Part shown: positions 15,839 through 25,000 of the stretch, one piece after another
How the letters are laid out: each line of letters begins with the position of its first letter
How positions within the stretch are numbered: position 1 is the first letter of the stretch
NCBI RefSeq assembly: GCF_900110165.1
Contig: NZ_FOCQ01000004.1
Location: 1 to 64,000 of the forward strand
DNA length: 64,000 nucleotides
Direction: 5' to 3'
Origin: Lihuaxuella thermophila
Lineage (GTDB): Bacteria > Bacillota > Bacilli > Thermoactinomycetales > Thermoactinomycetaceae
Position numbers and translations under genes: made by a program
The notes under the pieces: model-generated
Told to the model about the DNA's origin: nothing
The model's input: the letters and a program-made list of their open reading frames with translations, nothing else
Database searches by the model: none

Positions 15839-16458
15839 TGCGCTTGATTGACATCAGCCGTCCGCTATATGTCGGCATGCCTGTCTGGCCGGGAGATACC
15901 GAGTACCGGTTTCAGCTGGCCTGGACCAAGGAAGAAAGCGGATCGGTCAATGTGGGTCAAATCCTGCTCAGCACCCATACGGGAACCCATATTGATGCCC
16001 CTTACCATTTTGATGAGAACGGCAAAAAGGTGCACGAACTGGACTTATCTCTCTATGTGGGAACCGTCCGGGTGGTTCACTTGCCCCGTCGGGAGAGCAT
16101 CGGAGCTTCTGATTTCCAGGGAATCGACCTGGAGGGGGTCAAGCGCTTGCTGATTCGTACCGATTCCTGGACGGACCCCGCACGGTTTCCGCAATCCGTC
16201 ACTTTTTTGAGGGAAGACCTGGCTCCGTTTCTGGGGGAAAAAGGGGTAAAATTGCTCGGTTTGGACGTCCCTTCCGTCGACCGGCTCGACAGCAAAGAGC
16301 TGCCCGTCCACCATGCCTTGCACAAAGAGGGGATTCACATTTTGGAAGGGGCCTGTTTATCCGATGTGGAGGAAGGGGATTATGAACTGATCGCTTTGCC
16401 CCTCAAGCTGGAAGGAGCCGATGGCAGTCCGGTCCGGGCCGTGTTGCGACAGTGGTAG
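15838..16458 (+). CDS. kynB: Kynurenine formamidase (arylformamidase)
   Basis: 206 residues. A metal-dependent cyclase-fold hydrolase converting N-formylkynurenine to kynurenine and formate. The signature HTGTHIDAPYHF near residue 46 supplies the two His and Asp metal ligands; the following HELDL and LLIRT strands, and the LLGLDVPSVDRLDS motif near 140 with HHALHKEGIHILEG, complete the active site. Length equals other bacterial KynB (about 207). Order kynA-kynU-kynB gives a complete route from Trp to anthranilate. No 3-hydroxykynurenine branch genes are present, so the anthranilate route is favoured. A long perfect terminator follows. Confidence 0.95.
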   Translation: MRLIDISRPLYVGMPVWPGDTEYRFQLAWTKEESGSVNVGQILLSTHTGTHIDAPYHFDENGKKVHELDLSLYVGTVRVVHLPRRESIGASDFQGIDLEGVKRLLIRTDSWTDPARFPQSVTFLREDLAPFLGEKGVKLLGLDVPSVDRLDSKELPVHHALHKEGIHILEGACLSDVEEGDYELIALPLKLEGADGSPVRAVLRQW

Positions 16459-16492
16459 CAGAGAGCGCGAACGGTTGGACAGAAATTTTTTG

Positions 16493-16539
16493 TGTAAACG
16501 AAAGAAGCGCCCGCCTACCAGGCACTTCTTTCGTTTACA
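16493..16539 (+). terminator. Hairpin terminator after kynB
   Basis: TGTAAACGAAAGAAG (16493-16507) pairs perfectly over 15 bases with CTTCTTTCGTTTACA (16525-16539). The left arm is preceded by a T-run rather than followed by one, so it may serve as an RNA-stability hairpin as well. Confidence 0.6.
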
Positions 16540-16599
16540 GTTGACTTTACTTTTTCCGCAAACCGGCCTGACCCGCCATCCATAACCCGCATTTTTCGA

Positions 16600-17226
16600 T
16601 TAAGACATGATTTTGCGGAACCAGTCGGCAACGGGCTTGACTATTTCCTTGTACACCAGTTGAAGGACGGGGTAGATCATATTCAGCCAGATCCAGCGGA
16701 CCGGGTAGTAAATCAGATGAAGAATGATCCAGCGGAGCGGATGCCAGATGATATGAAGCCAGACCCACCAGATGCCTTTCAGGATGAACTTGGCAATGAT
16801 TTCGCACCAGCGCAGAACGAACAGGATCACTTCTTTATAAAGCCAGTACAACACGTATTTCCATACAAGGTATAAAGGATAGTAAATCAGATAATAGAGA
16901 ACGGGATAAATGATCCACAACCATAAAAACTTGCAAAATGGAATCAACATGTAAATCGCGATGAACCGGAAGAAGGGGTACAGGATTTGCATCCACAGCC
17001 AACGGAATGGATGATAGATCAAATACATCCAAACGGGAACCGCGAAGTACTGCCAGATGAAGCGAAGAACCGGGGAAACCGCCTTTTCCCACACCCACGC
17101 GAGCGGCACAATAATCAAATAAGTGTAGAAAAGCTCAACGATCCGGAACAGCAAGTAGAATGGGAAATAAATGGCAAACCCGATTCCCCGAAACATATAC
17201 TTGAGACCAGTTTCAAGCCAGTTCAT
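16600..17226 (-). CDS. Aromatic- and tryptophan-rich repeat membrane protein
   Basis: 208 residues with roughly 20 Trp and dozens of Tyr/Phe. It repeats a pattern hP-hRWhW-h-x-h-hYP (IYHPFRWLWMQILYPFF, IWHPLRWIILHLIYYPVRWIW, LNMIYPVL), spaced about 15-18 residues along the whole chain. Acidic residues are very rare, and Arg/Lys follow each Pro. It looks like a set of short amphipathic or re-entrant helices lying in or on a membrane, rather than a classical polytopic transporter. ATG at 17226 has AAGGTGG 6 bases upstream; GTG at 17235 is less likely. I recognise no family. It is transcribed alone and convergent with the kyn operon. Confidence 0.6.
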   Translation of the reverse strand: MNWLETGLKYMFRGIGFAIYFPFYLLFRIVELFYTYLIIVPLAWVWEKAVSPVLRFIWQYFAVPVWMYLIYHPFRWLWMQILYPFFRFIAIYMLIPFCKFLWLWIIYPVLYYLIYYPLYLVWKYVLYWLYKEVILFVLRWCEIIAKFILKGIWWVWLHIIWHPLRWIILHLIYYPVRWIWLNMIYPVLQLVYKEIVKPVADWFRKIMS

Positions 17227-17295
17227 TGACGCCACCTTATCTTATTGACATAGAAAAACACACAGCAAGATTGCCAACGGATTGCATGGGAATCA

Positions 17296-17327
17296 CCACT
17301 CCCCTCTTCCCCGCCGGAGGGGAGTGG
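17296..17327 (-). terminator. Hairpin downstream of the quinone oxidoreductase gene
   Basis: CCACTCCCCTC (17296-17306) and GAGGGGAGTGG (17317-17327) form a perfect 11-base stem with a GC-rich loop. There is no clear T-run on the minus strand, so termination is only moderately supported. Confidence 0.5.
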
Positions 17328-17339
17328 CATGTTTTCCTA

Positions 17340-18341
17340 TTAAAAATTCTCATTCACCAGTGTCACTTTGCCAATGGCCTGTCCTGATTCCAGGCGTTTG
17401 TGGGCGAGAGACGCTTCGGAAAACTTGTAGGATTTGGAATCGAGCAAGGGACGCAATGTTCCTTCATCGACCCACTGAGCAATCTGCTTGAGAATCTGAC
17501 CGTGATGGGATACATCCTCTCCCGTCAGGATTGGCAGGATCATAAAAACGGCATGCAGAGTGAGCCCCTTATTGTGCATCGGTGTCAAATCGTGGGTGGA
17601 GCGGGTGGCAATCGTAACCACCGTCCCTTTCACTTTGGCGGCTTCAAACGAACGGTCGATGTTGGCGCCTCCGACTGTATCGAACACGACGTCAAAACCC
17701 TGGCCGTCCGTATATTGATCCACGTATTCCCGGACAGACTGCCGGCGATAGTTGATCGCCACATCCGCACCGAGATCGCGGGCAATTTTTAGCTTTTCTT
17801 CAGAGGAAGCGGTGGTGTACACTTGCGCCCCTTTCGCTTTGGCGATCTGAATCGCCACGTGCCCCACTCCGCCTGCGGCCCCATGAATTAATACTTTTTG
17901 TCCCGGTTGAATCTGCGCGCGGTCAATCAGCGCTTCCCATGCCGTTATGGAGACGAGCGGCAGTGCAGCCGCTTCGCGGAATGAGAGGGATTTGGGCTTA
18001 TGTGCCACTAATCGGGCGTCCGCCAGCATATAGTCGGCCAGCGCGCCGCCGGGAGTATTTTTAAAGCCGCCTGCACAGGCGTATACTTCATCACCGGGTT
18101 GAAACGATGTTACTCCTTCGCCGGTTTCTTCAATGACGCCGGCCACATCCCCGTGCAATACGGCAGGAAAAGCAGGGGCGAGCGCGGGAACAAATCCGCT
18201 GCGGATTTTCATGTCGATCGGGTTTACACTGGAAGCGGCGACACGGATTAAGACATGGCCGGGCAATACTTTCGGACGGTCTGTTTCCATGCTTTGAAAC
18301 ACTTCCGGGCCGCCGAATTGAGTGATGGCTTGAACTCGCAA
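17340..18341 (-). CDS. Zinc-independent MDR/quinone oxidoreductase
   Basis: 333 residues of the medium-chain dehydrogenase/reductase superfamily. The N-terminal GroES-like domain (MRVQAITQFGGPEVF, SVNPIDMKIRSGF, HGDVAGVIEETGEGVTSFQPGDEVYA) leads to the Rossmann domain with the NADPH motif HGAAGGVGHVAIQIAKAKGA near residue 150. It lacks the zinc-binding Cys/His sets of alcohol dehydrogenases, so NADPH:quinone reductase activity is the best guess. Start is TTG at 18341 behind AAGGAGTGA. It is monocistronic; physiological substrate unknown. Confidence 0.85.
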   Translation of the reverse strand: MRVQAITQFGGPEVFQSMETDRPKVLPGHVLIRVAASSVNPIDMKIRSGFVPALAPAFPAVLHGDVAGVIEETGEGVTSFQPGDEVYACAGGFKNTPGGALADYMLADARLVAHKPKSLSFREAAALPLVSITAWEALIDRAQIQPGQKVLIHGAAGGVGHVAIQIAKAKGAQVYTTASSEEKLKIARDLGADVAINYRRQSVREYVDQYTDGQGFDVVFDTVGGANIDRSFEAAKVKGTVVTIATRSTHDLTPMHNKGLTLHAVFMILPILTGEDVSHHGQILKQIAQWVDEGTLRPLLDSKSYKFSEASLAHKRLESGQAIGKVTLVNENF

Positions 18342-18395
18342 ATTTTCTCACTCCTTATAAAAATATGTATATCTGTATTTTATCATTTTGGAATG

Positions 18396-18425
18396 AAAAA
18401 AAGAGGCGAAGAATCGTCTCGCCTC
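18396..18425 (-). terminator. Terminator after mgtE
   Basis: On the minus strand GAGGCGA and TCGCCTC (18403-18409 and 18419-18425) pair, followed by TTTTTTT. The 5' arm touches the mgtE stop codon. Confidence 0.8.
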
Positions 18426-19780
18426 TAAATGTGCAAAATGATCTGAGCGGTGGTAAAGTAAATCATCAAACCGGTCCCGTCGACCAGGGTTGTAATCAGT
18501 GGACCTGATACGACAGCCGGGTCGATCCTCAGCCGATGGAGTAAAAGCGGCAATACCGCGGAGATGAGGGAAGACCACAAAACGATAAAGAATGCGGACA
18601 CCGCCACCACATACCCGATATTGATCTCGACGTCCATTAGATATGCGCGAAGGTAAGCGACCACGCCAAGCGACAAACCCAGAATCAACCCGGTAATAAG
18701 CTCTTTGCGGATCACGCGCAAGACATCGTTAAATTTAACTTCCCCGACGCCCAGGGCACGCACCAGTGTGCTGACGATCTGCGAACCCGTATTTCCGCCG
18801 GTTCCGATCAAGAGCGGGATAAAGAAGGAGAGGGCAACCACTTTATCGAGGGCTCCTTGGTAACTTTCCAGAACATTGGAGGTATAGGCTCCGCCGATGA
18901 AAAGGACGAGCAGCCAGATGATCCGCTTGCTGAACAGGTCCCAAATGGACGTCTTAAAGTAGGGTTCTGACAGCGGCTGGCTTCCTCCTAATTTTTGGAA
19001 GTCTTCCGTCGCCTCTTCCTGAATCACCTCGACGACATCATCATACGTGATGATCCCGATGAGCCGGTTTTGGCTGTCAACCACAGGCAAGGCGTAAAAG
19101 CTGTAGCGTGACAAGATGTTGGCCACTTCCTCCTGTTCCATTTCGGCAGGAACCGAGATGACATCGGTGGTGGCGATGTCGGCAAGGCGGGTGCCGGGGC
19201 TCGCCAATATCACTTCTTTCAGGGAAACGACTCCGACCAACTCCCCGCGTGTACTGGTTACATAGATATAGGAGATGATCTCCGCCTCATGTCCGACTTT
19301 GCGGATGTGCTGCAAGCTTTTTTCCCCGGACCAGTAGGACCGCGCCGAGATGTAGTCTACCGTCATCAGGCTTCCCGCTGTATATTCGGGGTAAGTCATT
19401 AAGTTGTTAATTTTATTCCGATAATCTTCCGGCAGTAACCGGAGCATTTTTTCTGCTTGCAAGGGATGAATCGCGAGCAACATGTCAACCACTGTGTCGC
19501 TGGACATCTGTTTCAACAGAGGGGAAGCGACAGAATCATGCAGATGGTGCAAGATCTGATACTGCACCTCCGGTTCGAGATATTCCAGCGCCTCAGCTGC
19601 ATCGGTCAGCGGTAAGTTTGCAATCAGCTCCACTCGTTCTCGTTCGTCCATCCCTCGCAGAATTTCGGATAAGTCATAGGGTTGCAACTGCTGAAGAAGA
19701 TCATACAGCTGATCGTTCTTGCTAGTGTCTGAAATTTTGAGTGCAGATTCAATTTGTTGTTGAACCAAAGCATAATTCAT
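18425..19780 (-). CDS. mgtE: Magnesium transporter MgtE
   Basis: 451 residues. A Mg2+ channel of the plasma membrane. Domain order: the N-terminal superhelical N domain (about 1-130, with repeated LxPxDLSEIL and LLPEDYRNKI helices), a pair of CBS domains (about 135-260; TAGSLMTVDYIS, DVISVPAEMEQEEVANILSRYSFYALPVVD, GIITYDDVVEVI), the plug helix, then five transmembrane segments from about 285 with the pore motif PLLIGTGGNTGSQ. Mg2+ binding to the N/CBS domains closes the pore in the family. It is preceded by an M-box riboswitch and a good sigma-A promoter, so expression should rise when Mg2+ is low. Confidence 0.95.
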   Translation of the reverse strand: MNYALVQQQIESALKISDTSKNDQLYDLLQQLQPYDLSEILRGMDERERVELIANLPLTDAAEALEYLEPEVQYQILHHLHDSVASPLLKQMSSDTVVDMLLAIHPLQAEKMLRLLPEDYRNKINNLMTYPEYTAGSLMTVDYISARSYWSGEKSLQHIRKVGHEAEIISYIYVTSTRGELVGVVSLKEVILASPGTRLADIATTDVISVPAEMEQEEVANILSRYSFYALPVVDSQNRLIGIITYDDVVEVIQEEATEDFQKLGGSQPLSEPYFKTSIWDLFSKRIIWLLVLFIGGAYTSNVLESYQGALDKVVALSFFIPLLIGTGGNTGSQIVSTLVRALGVGEVKFNDVLRVIRKELITGLILGLSLGVVAYLRAYLMDVEINIGYVVAVSAFFIVLWSSLISAVLPLLLHRLRIDPAVVSGPLITTLVDGTGLMIYFTTAQIILHI

Positions 19781-19804
19781 CCGTTTCCCCTCCTTTTTTT
19801 CTAA

Positions 19805-20036
19805 GCATTAAAAAAACCCACTCTGAAACAGAGAGGGATTCATAGCCAAATAAGCCCATATGATGGGCGCTGAACTATCCCCCTCGATTGAGCTTTGGCA
19901 CTGAACGGCATAGGTCGACCGACCAGCTACATTAGAAAAGACCTTCCTTCCGATCTTTCCTGCTGACCCATTGGCGTCTCTCGACATTTTTGGGCAGTAG
20001 CGTCTCTCCGAACAGGAACCTCACCTAACAGAGATA
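19805..20036 (-). promoter_or_regulatory. M-box (ykoK) Mg2+ riboswitch with terminator
   Basis: Read on the minus strand, the leader begins CTCTGTTAGGTGAGGTTCC and contains the M-box hallmarks ACGCTACTGCCCAAAAATG, GAGACGCCAATGGGTCA and CTAATGTAGCTGGTC. Its 3' end is a terminator (19810-19838): CCCTCTCTG and CAGAGTGGG around a TTT loop, then T7, placed just before mgtE. Mg2+ binding to the aptamer is known to favour termination in this class. Assignment rests on conserved-motif recognition, not a covariance search. Confidence 0.93.
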
Positions 20037-20064
20037 GTAAAAAATATGGACTTTGGATAGGGCA

Positions 20065-20093
20065 AGTATAACCTCTGTGTAAGGTATTGTCAA
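20065..20093 (-). promoter_or_regulatory. Sigma-A promoter of mgtE
   Basis: On the minus strand TTGACA (20093-20088), a 17-base spacer, and TATACT (20070-20065), about 30-40 bases before the M-box 5' end. Confidence 0.85.
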
Positions 20094-20395
20094 TTTAATT
20101 TTTTGTAAATGAGGGCGTAAAGATGTTGATCTGTTTGTATAATATGAATAAAACAAAAAAATGGATACAGTGGATGGAATCGTTGCGGGTCGATCTTGAT
20201 GCCCGGGAGCAGGATGCCTGACCGGAGTGAGGGCTTGATTTTTGAAAGAAAATTCTGTATAATTATACTAACCCCTTTTTTCATTTTTGTATCTCCATGT
20301 GGAAAATATGCCGGTTCAATGGATGATCAGCACTTACTTTTTTTTGAAGCGATGCATTTAATAGTTGTATAGAAAGCATCATTGAAAAGAAGGGG

Positions 20396-20528
20396 GTCAA
20401 GCGATCGGAACGCTTGACGATCTAGTCCTTTCTGCTGCCTTGGGTGTCAACCATCCAGGTTCTCTGACACGGATCGGAAGAGTTTCACGCGCCAGCTTTC
20501 ACCGACCTGAGACATCTCAAACCCAAGG
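20396..20528 (+). ncRNA. Candidate structured leader upstream of spoVR
   Basis: GTCAAGCG (20396-20403) pairs perfectly with CGCTTGAC (20411-20418). A second domain is closed by CCTTGGGT (20438-20445) and ACCCAAGG (20521-20528), an 8-base perfect long-range stem. It encloses GTCA/TGAC with an inner AACC/GGTT hairpin and a GC-rich third arm. The closing stem is followed by AAAAAAA and then the SD of spoVR. Read on the other strand, the first hairpin would be a terminator (it would be followed by CCCCTTCTTTTC), so the transcribed strand is uncertain. No known riboswitch consensus was recognised. Confidence 0.4.
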
Positions 20529-20560
20529 GAAAAAAATTCCGGGCGAGGAAGGGATGTCAA

Positions 20561-21976
20561 ATGAATAATGATGAATTAAAAGCGTTGGAACGCGCTATTG
20601 ATGAAATAACGGAAGTCGCGAAGGGGTTTGGCCTCGATTTTTACCCGATGCGCTACGAGATCTGTCCGGCCGACATCATTTATACGTTTGGCGCCTACGG
20701 GATGCCGACACGCTTTTCGCATTGGAGTTTCGGGAAAGCCTTTCATAAAATGAAGCTGCAATATGATCTCAACCTGAGCAAAATCTATGAGCTGGTGATC
20801 AACTCCAATCCATGTTACGCCTTTCTGTTAAAAGGAAACAGTTTGATACAAAACAAATTGATTGTAGCCCATGTGTTGGCCCATTGCGACTTCTTTAAAA
20901 ACAATGTGCGTTTTTCCAACACTTCACGCGACATGGTCGAGAGTATGGCGGCCAGTGCCGAAAGGATCCGGGGGTATGAAATCGAGTACGGAAAAGAGGT
21001 TGTCGAAACGTTTCTGGATCATGCGCTTGCGGTTCAGGAGCATATCAACCCCAGCCTGATTGATCTCAGAAATCGTTATAAATCCAAACCCGTTCCTGCC
21101 GTAAAAAAACGACGGGTAACTCCTTATGATGATTTGTGGAGCCTGGATGAACGCAAAGAAAAGGAAGAAGTACGGGAAAAGCCGGAGAGGCGCCGCTTCC
21201 CGGAAGAACCGGAAAAAGATTTGCTGTTGTTTATCATGCAGCACAGCCGGGTGCTCGACGATTGGCATCAGGACATTTTAACCATCATCCGCGACGAGAT
21301 GCTCTATTTTTGGCCGCAGCTGGAAACGAAGATCATGAATGAGGGATGGGCTTCCTACTGGCATATCCGCATTATGAGGGAACTGGATTTGACGGATGCG
21401 GAAACCATTGAATTTGCCAAGCTGAATGCCTCCGTTCTTCAGCCGTCGACCACATCCATCAATCCTTATTATCTGGGATTAAAGATTTTTGAGGATATTG
21501 AACGCAGGTGGGATCATCCCACAGAACAAGAGATGAAAGAATTGGGACGTAAACCCGGTCAAGGCAGGCGGAAAATTTTTGAGGTGCGGGAAATGGACTC
21601 GGATATATCCTTTATTCGCAATTATTTGACCAAGGAATTGGTAGAAGAGATGGACATGTATGTTTTCGCCCGACAGGGGAATGATTGGACGATCACGGAT
21701 AAGAGTTGGGAGCAGGTCCGGGACCAGCTGGTGGCAAGCAGGGTCAACGGGGGTCATCCGGTAATTCTGGTTAAAGATGGAGATTATCTGCAAAATGGAG
21801 AACTGTACCTGGTACACCAATTCGAGGGTGTGGAATTGGATCTGAAATACTTGGAAAGAACCCTCCCGCACGTGTACGCCTTGTGGGGACGATCGGTCTA
21901 TTTGGAAACGGTGATTGAAAACCGTCCAGTCGTGTTTTGCTATAATGGAAAAAAATGTACACGAAGATTTCTATAG
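20561..21976 (+). CDS. spoVR: SpoVR family protein (stage V sporulation protein R)
   Basis: 471 residues, full length for SpoVR (about 468). The family signatures are clear: [20 protein letters not shown] near residue 30 with [21 protein letters not shown] near 110, and the C-terminal [16 protein letters not shown] near 267 plus [17 protein letters not shown] near 300. In Bacillus it is needed for normal spore cortex/coat formation; its chemistry is unknown, and homologues in non-sporeformers are co-transcribed with serine kinase PrkA. Here it stands alone, convergent with the large repeat protein, and is preceded by a structured leader. GAGGAAGGG is the likely SD. Confidence 0.93.
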   Translation: MNNDELKALERAIDEITEVAKGFGLDFYPMRYEICPADIIYTFGAYGMPTRFSHWSFGKAFHKMKLQYDLNLSKIYELVINSNPCYAFLLKGNSLIQNKLIVAHVLAHCDFFKNNVRFSNTSRDMVESMAASAERIRGYEIEYGKEVVETFLDHALAVQEHINPSLIDLRNRYKSKPVPAVKKRRVTPYDDLWSLDERKEKEEVREKPERRRFPEEPEKDLLLFIMQHSRVLDDWHQDILTIIRDEMLYFWPQLETKIMNEGWASYWHIRIMRELDLTDAETIEFAKLNASVLQPSTTSINPYYLGLKIFEDIERRWDHPTEQEMKELGRKPGQGRRKIFEVREMDSDISFIRNYLTKELVEEMDMYVFARQGNDWTITDKSWEQVRDQLVASRVNGGHPVILVKDGDYLQNGELYLVHQFEGVELDLKYLERTLPHVYALWGRSVYLETVIENRPVVFCYNGKKCTRRFL

Positions 21977-21980
21977 GTGA

Positions 21981-22012
21981 AAAAAAGGCTCCGGGAAAGT
22001 TAACCCGGAGCC
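21981..22012 (-). terminator. Terminator between convergent spoVR and the repeat protein
   Basis: GGCTCCGGG (21987-21995) pairs with CCCGGAGCC (22004-22012). The T-run (TTTTTT) is on the minus strand side, so it mainly ends the repeat-protein transcript, but the hairpin can form in both directions. Confidence 0.8.
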
Positions 22013-22016
22013 TCTA

Positions 22017-25000
22017 TCAATCCCACCAGTTCATCAGATCATCATGATTGGATTCATTTTTATTGGCAGTCCCGGGTTCCTCGCAGGAAGGGCCGGCTCC
22101 GGACTTCTCATGACGGTGGTCTGCCCTGGAGGAGCAGCACTCATTCAACTCTTCATCCTTTTTAATGTCAGAAGTCGCGATCCGGGATTCTGTCGGTTCT
22201 TCAGCTCGAACTGCCGGTTCATCCGGTTTCGTTTTGCCAGGGGATACGGAGTGGATATTGGCGACCTCTTTTTCCCCGGACTCCTCAGCAAATGCATCCA
22301 TATGAGGGAACCCTGTCGTTAGCGGGAAGTTGGCGATCCAGAAAATGTTCCCTTGAACGGAATGGGTTGGTTGACCTGCTCTTTGCACCCTCAGGGTGAA
22401 TCCGCTCTTTGACCGATTGACCAGGCTGGCAAAGCAGAAAGGCTGATCCGTCATGGCTACCACGACATAAGGGGACGTTGGGCTGTTGGGCAACGGAATT
22501 TCCAGCAATTGATTATTTTCTCCATCTTCTAAATGAAAGTCCTGCGCACCTGACAAGACCATTGGTTGGAGCGGAAGCGGATTGAAGTTCAGTTTCTCGA
22601 TTCCGATCGAGCCGTCTGCGATTTTTTCTCCCGTAATGGAGTTGTCTCGCAGATGAAAATCATGGATCTGTTTTTCTTGAATATGGCGGGCTTCCACGGC
22701 CCCGTCGGCCAGTTTGGAAGCAACGACGGATTGGTCTGCCAAATGCCGCTCGGTGATTTGTTCTTCTTGAATATGGAAAGAAAGCACGGAATGTTTGGCC
22801 AGATGATCACTTTGAATGGATTTCTCCGCTAATTTTTTCGAGGTAACGGATCGGTCTTTCAAATGGCGTTCCTCGATTTGTTCATGTTGGATATGTTGCG
22901 AAAGAACGGCGTTACCGTCTAACTTAGCGGAGGACACGGCTTTGTCCGCGAGATGTTGTTCTTCGATCTGTTCATGTTGGATGTGACGGGCAAGCACGGC
23001 CTGATCGGCAAGATGCTCACTGTGAACGGCGTTACCTGCCAACTTGGCGGAGGACACGGCTTTGTCCGTGAGATGTTGTTCTCCGATCTGTTCATGTTGG
23101 ATGTGACGGGCAAGCACGGCCTGATCGCCAAGATGTTCACTGTGAACGGCGTTACCTGCCAACTTGGCGGAGGACACGGCCTTGTCCGCGAGATGTTGTT
23201 CTTCGATCTGTTCATGCTGGATGTGACGGGCAAGCACAGCCTGGTCGGCAAGATGTTCAGAGTGAACGGCGTTACCTGCCAACTTGGCGGAGGACACGGC
23301 CTTGTCCGCGAGATGTTGTTCTTCGATCTGTTCATGCTGGATGTGACGGGCAAGCACAGCCTGGTCGGCAAGATGTTCAGAGTGAACGGCGTTACCTGCC
23401 AACTTGGCGGAGGACACGGCTTTGTCTGCGAGATGTTGTTCTTCGATCTGTTTATGCTGGATGTGACGGGCAAGCACGGCCTGATCGGCAAGATGCTCAC
23501 TGTGAACGGATTGGATTGACAATTTGCCGGAGGTTACGGATTGATCCATGAGATGCCGGGTATCGACGGAATCATCGGCTAAATGGTGGAAGGTTACTGA
23601 ACCGTCGGCCAAATGGCGTGCTTCAATTTGTTTGTCGGAGATGTGGCGGGACAGGATGACATCATCTTGGAGATGTTCGCTCTGAACAGACTCTTCAGCC
23701 AATTTGCCGGAAGTTACAGATCCGTCTGCCAGATGCCGGTGTTCGATTTGTTCATCCATGAGATGTCGGGAGCTGACAGACTGATCGGCGAGATGCCGGC
23801 CGTCAACGGCTTCGCTGGCCAACTGCTTGGAGGTTACGCAACCTTCAGCCAAATGCCAAGTCTGTATCTGTTCTGCGTCAATGTGTCTGGATGAGATGAT
23901 TCCTTCATTGAGATGTTTATCCAGAACACTGTGAGGAGCTAATTTGCTTGAGGAGACGGACCCTTCAGCCAATTTGTCGGCAGTGATGGAATAATTAATG
24001 ATCTTGTCGGTGGAGATGGATTCGGGTGAAAGTTTGGAAGTCGTGATGGAACGGTCCACCAGTTTGGAACCCGGGATGGAGTTGTTGGCGATGTGCTGCT
24101 CACAGATACTCTCATCCTGGATATGGAATTTGTTGATGCTTTGTTCTTGCAGATGCTGTTCTTGGATGGATCTGGGACTTAAGTGTTTGGCCTCTACGGC
24201 TTGATCCTGGATCATATCCGATTGGATGGACTGAGGGGCGATTTTCGATGCAGTCACAGAGCGATCAGAGATATGATCCTCTTGAATGATATTTTTCCCC
24301 AGATGCCTGTTTGAGATCGCGTATTCTTCTATATGTTCGCTTCCAACGGAATGCGGTGAAATCTTTTTGGAAGTGATGATCTCATCGGCCAAATGATGGG
24401 ATTGGACGGCCTCCTCTGACAGATGGCAGGCACGGACCGAAGCAGGCGCGATTTTGTCCGGGGTGACGGCTTCCTTGGCCAATTTCTCCTGGGTAATCGA
24501 CTCATTTTTTATTTTTTGGCCACTGATGGATTGATCGCGCAGATGTTCATTTGAGATGGAGTCCGAAGCGATTTTTTGAGCGGTGACAGAGCGGTCCGCC
24601 AGTTTGGAGCCCGGAACGGAATTGTCGGAAATATGCTCTTCACCGATACTTCCCTCTTGAATGTGCGACTTGCCCACAGATCTGTCATCAAGGTGGTTGC
24701 TTTGTATGATCTTGGACTGGAGATGATGGGTTTGGACCGTTTGATCCTTAATCATGATCGAATCAATGGATTGAGGTGCGATCTTTTCAGAGGTTACTGA
24801 ATACGGAGCCAGTTGTTCTTCATGGATAATCTGTTTCCCCAGGTGTTTCGTTTGGATGGATGCTTCTTGAAGATGGCTGCTTCCCACCGATTGGGCGGCT
24901 AGTTTGCTTGAAGTGATGATGCCGTTTTGCAGGTGAAGGGTCTGGATCGCATCATTCGATATATGGCGGGATTGAATGGACTGGGGAGATAATTTTCCGC

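Noticed and set aside
16600-17226. Possible shadow of a plus-strand gene
   Set aside because: Plus-strand frames here lack starts and have implausible composition, while the minus frame has an SD and a regular repeat pattern, so the minus gene was kept.
20396-20528. T-box or known riboswitch in front of spoVR
   Set aside because: The T-box GGTGG antiterminator and any other consensus I know are missing; only the stems are visible.
22921-23514. CRISPR-like array
   Set aside because: The 120-base repeats are part of one continuous coding frame with 40-residue periodicity; there are no 20-40-base unique spacers or leader, and no cas genes.
22953-23519. Plus-strand ORF of 188 codons over the repeats
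   Set aside because: It is an antisense by-product of the codon pattern of the minus-strand repeat protein, with no start signal.
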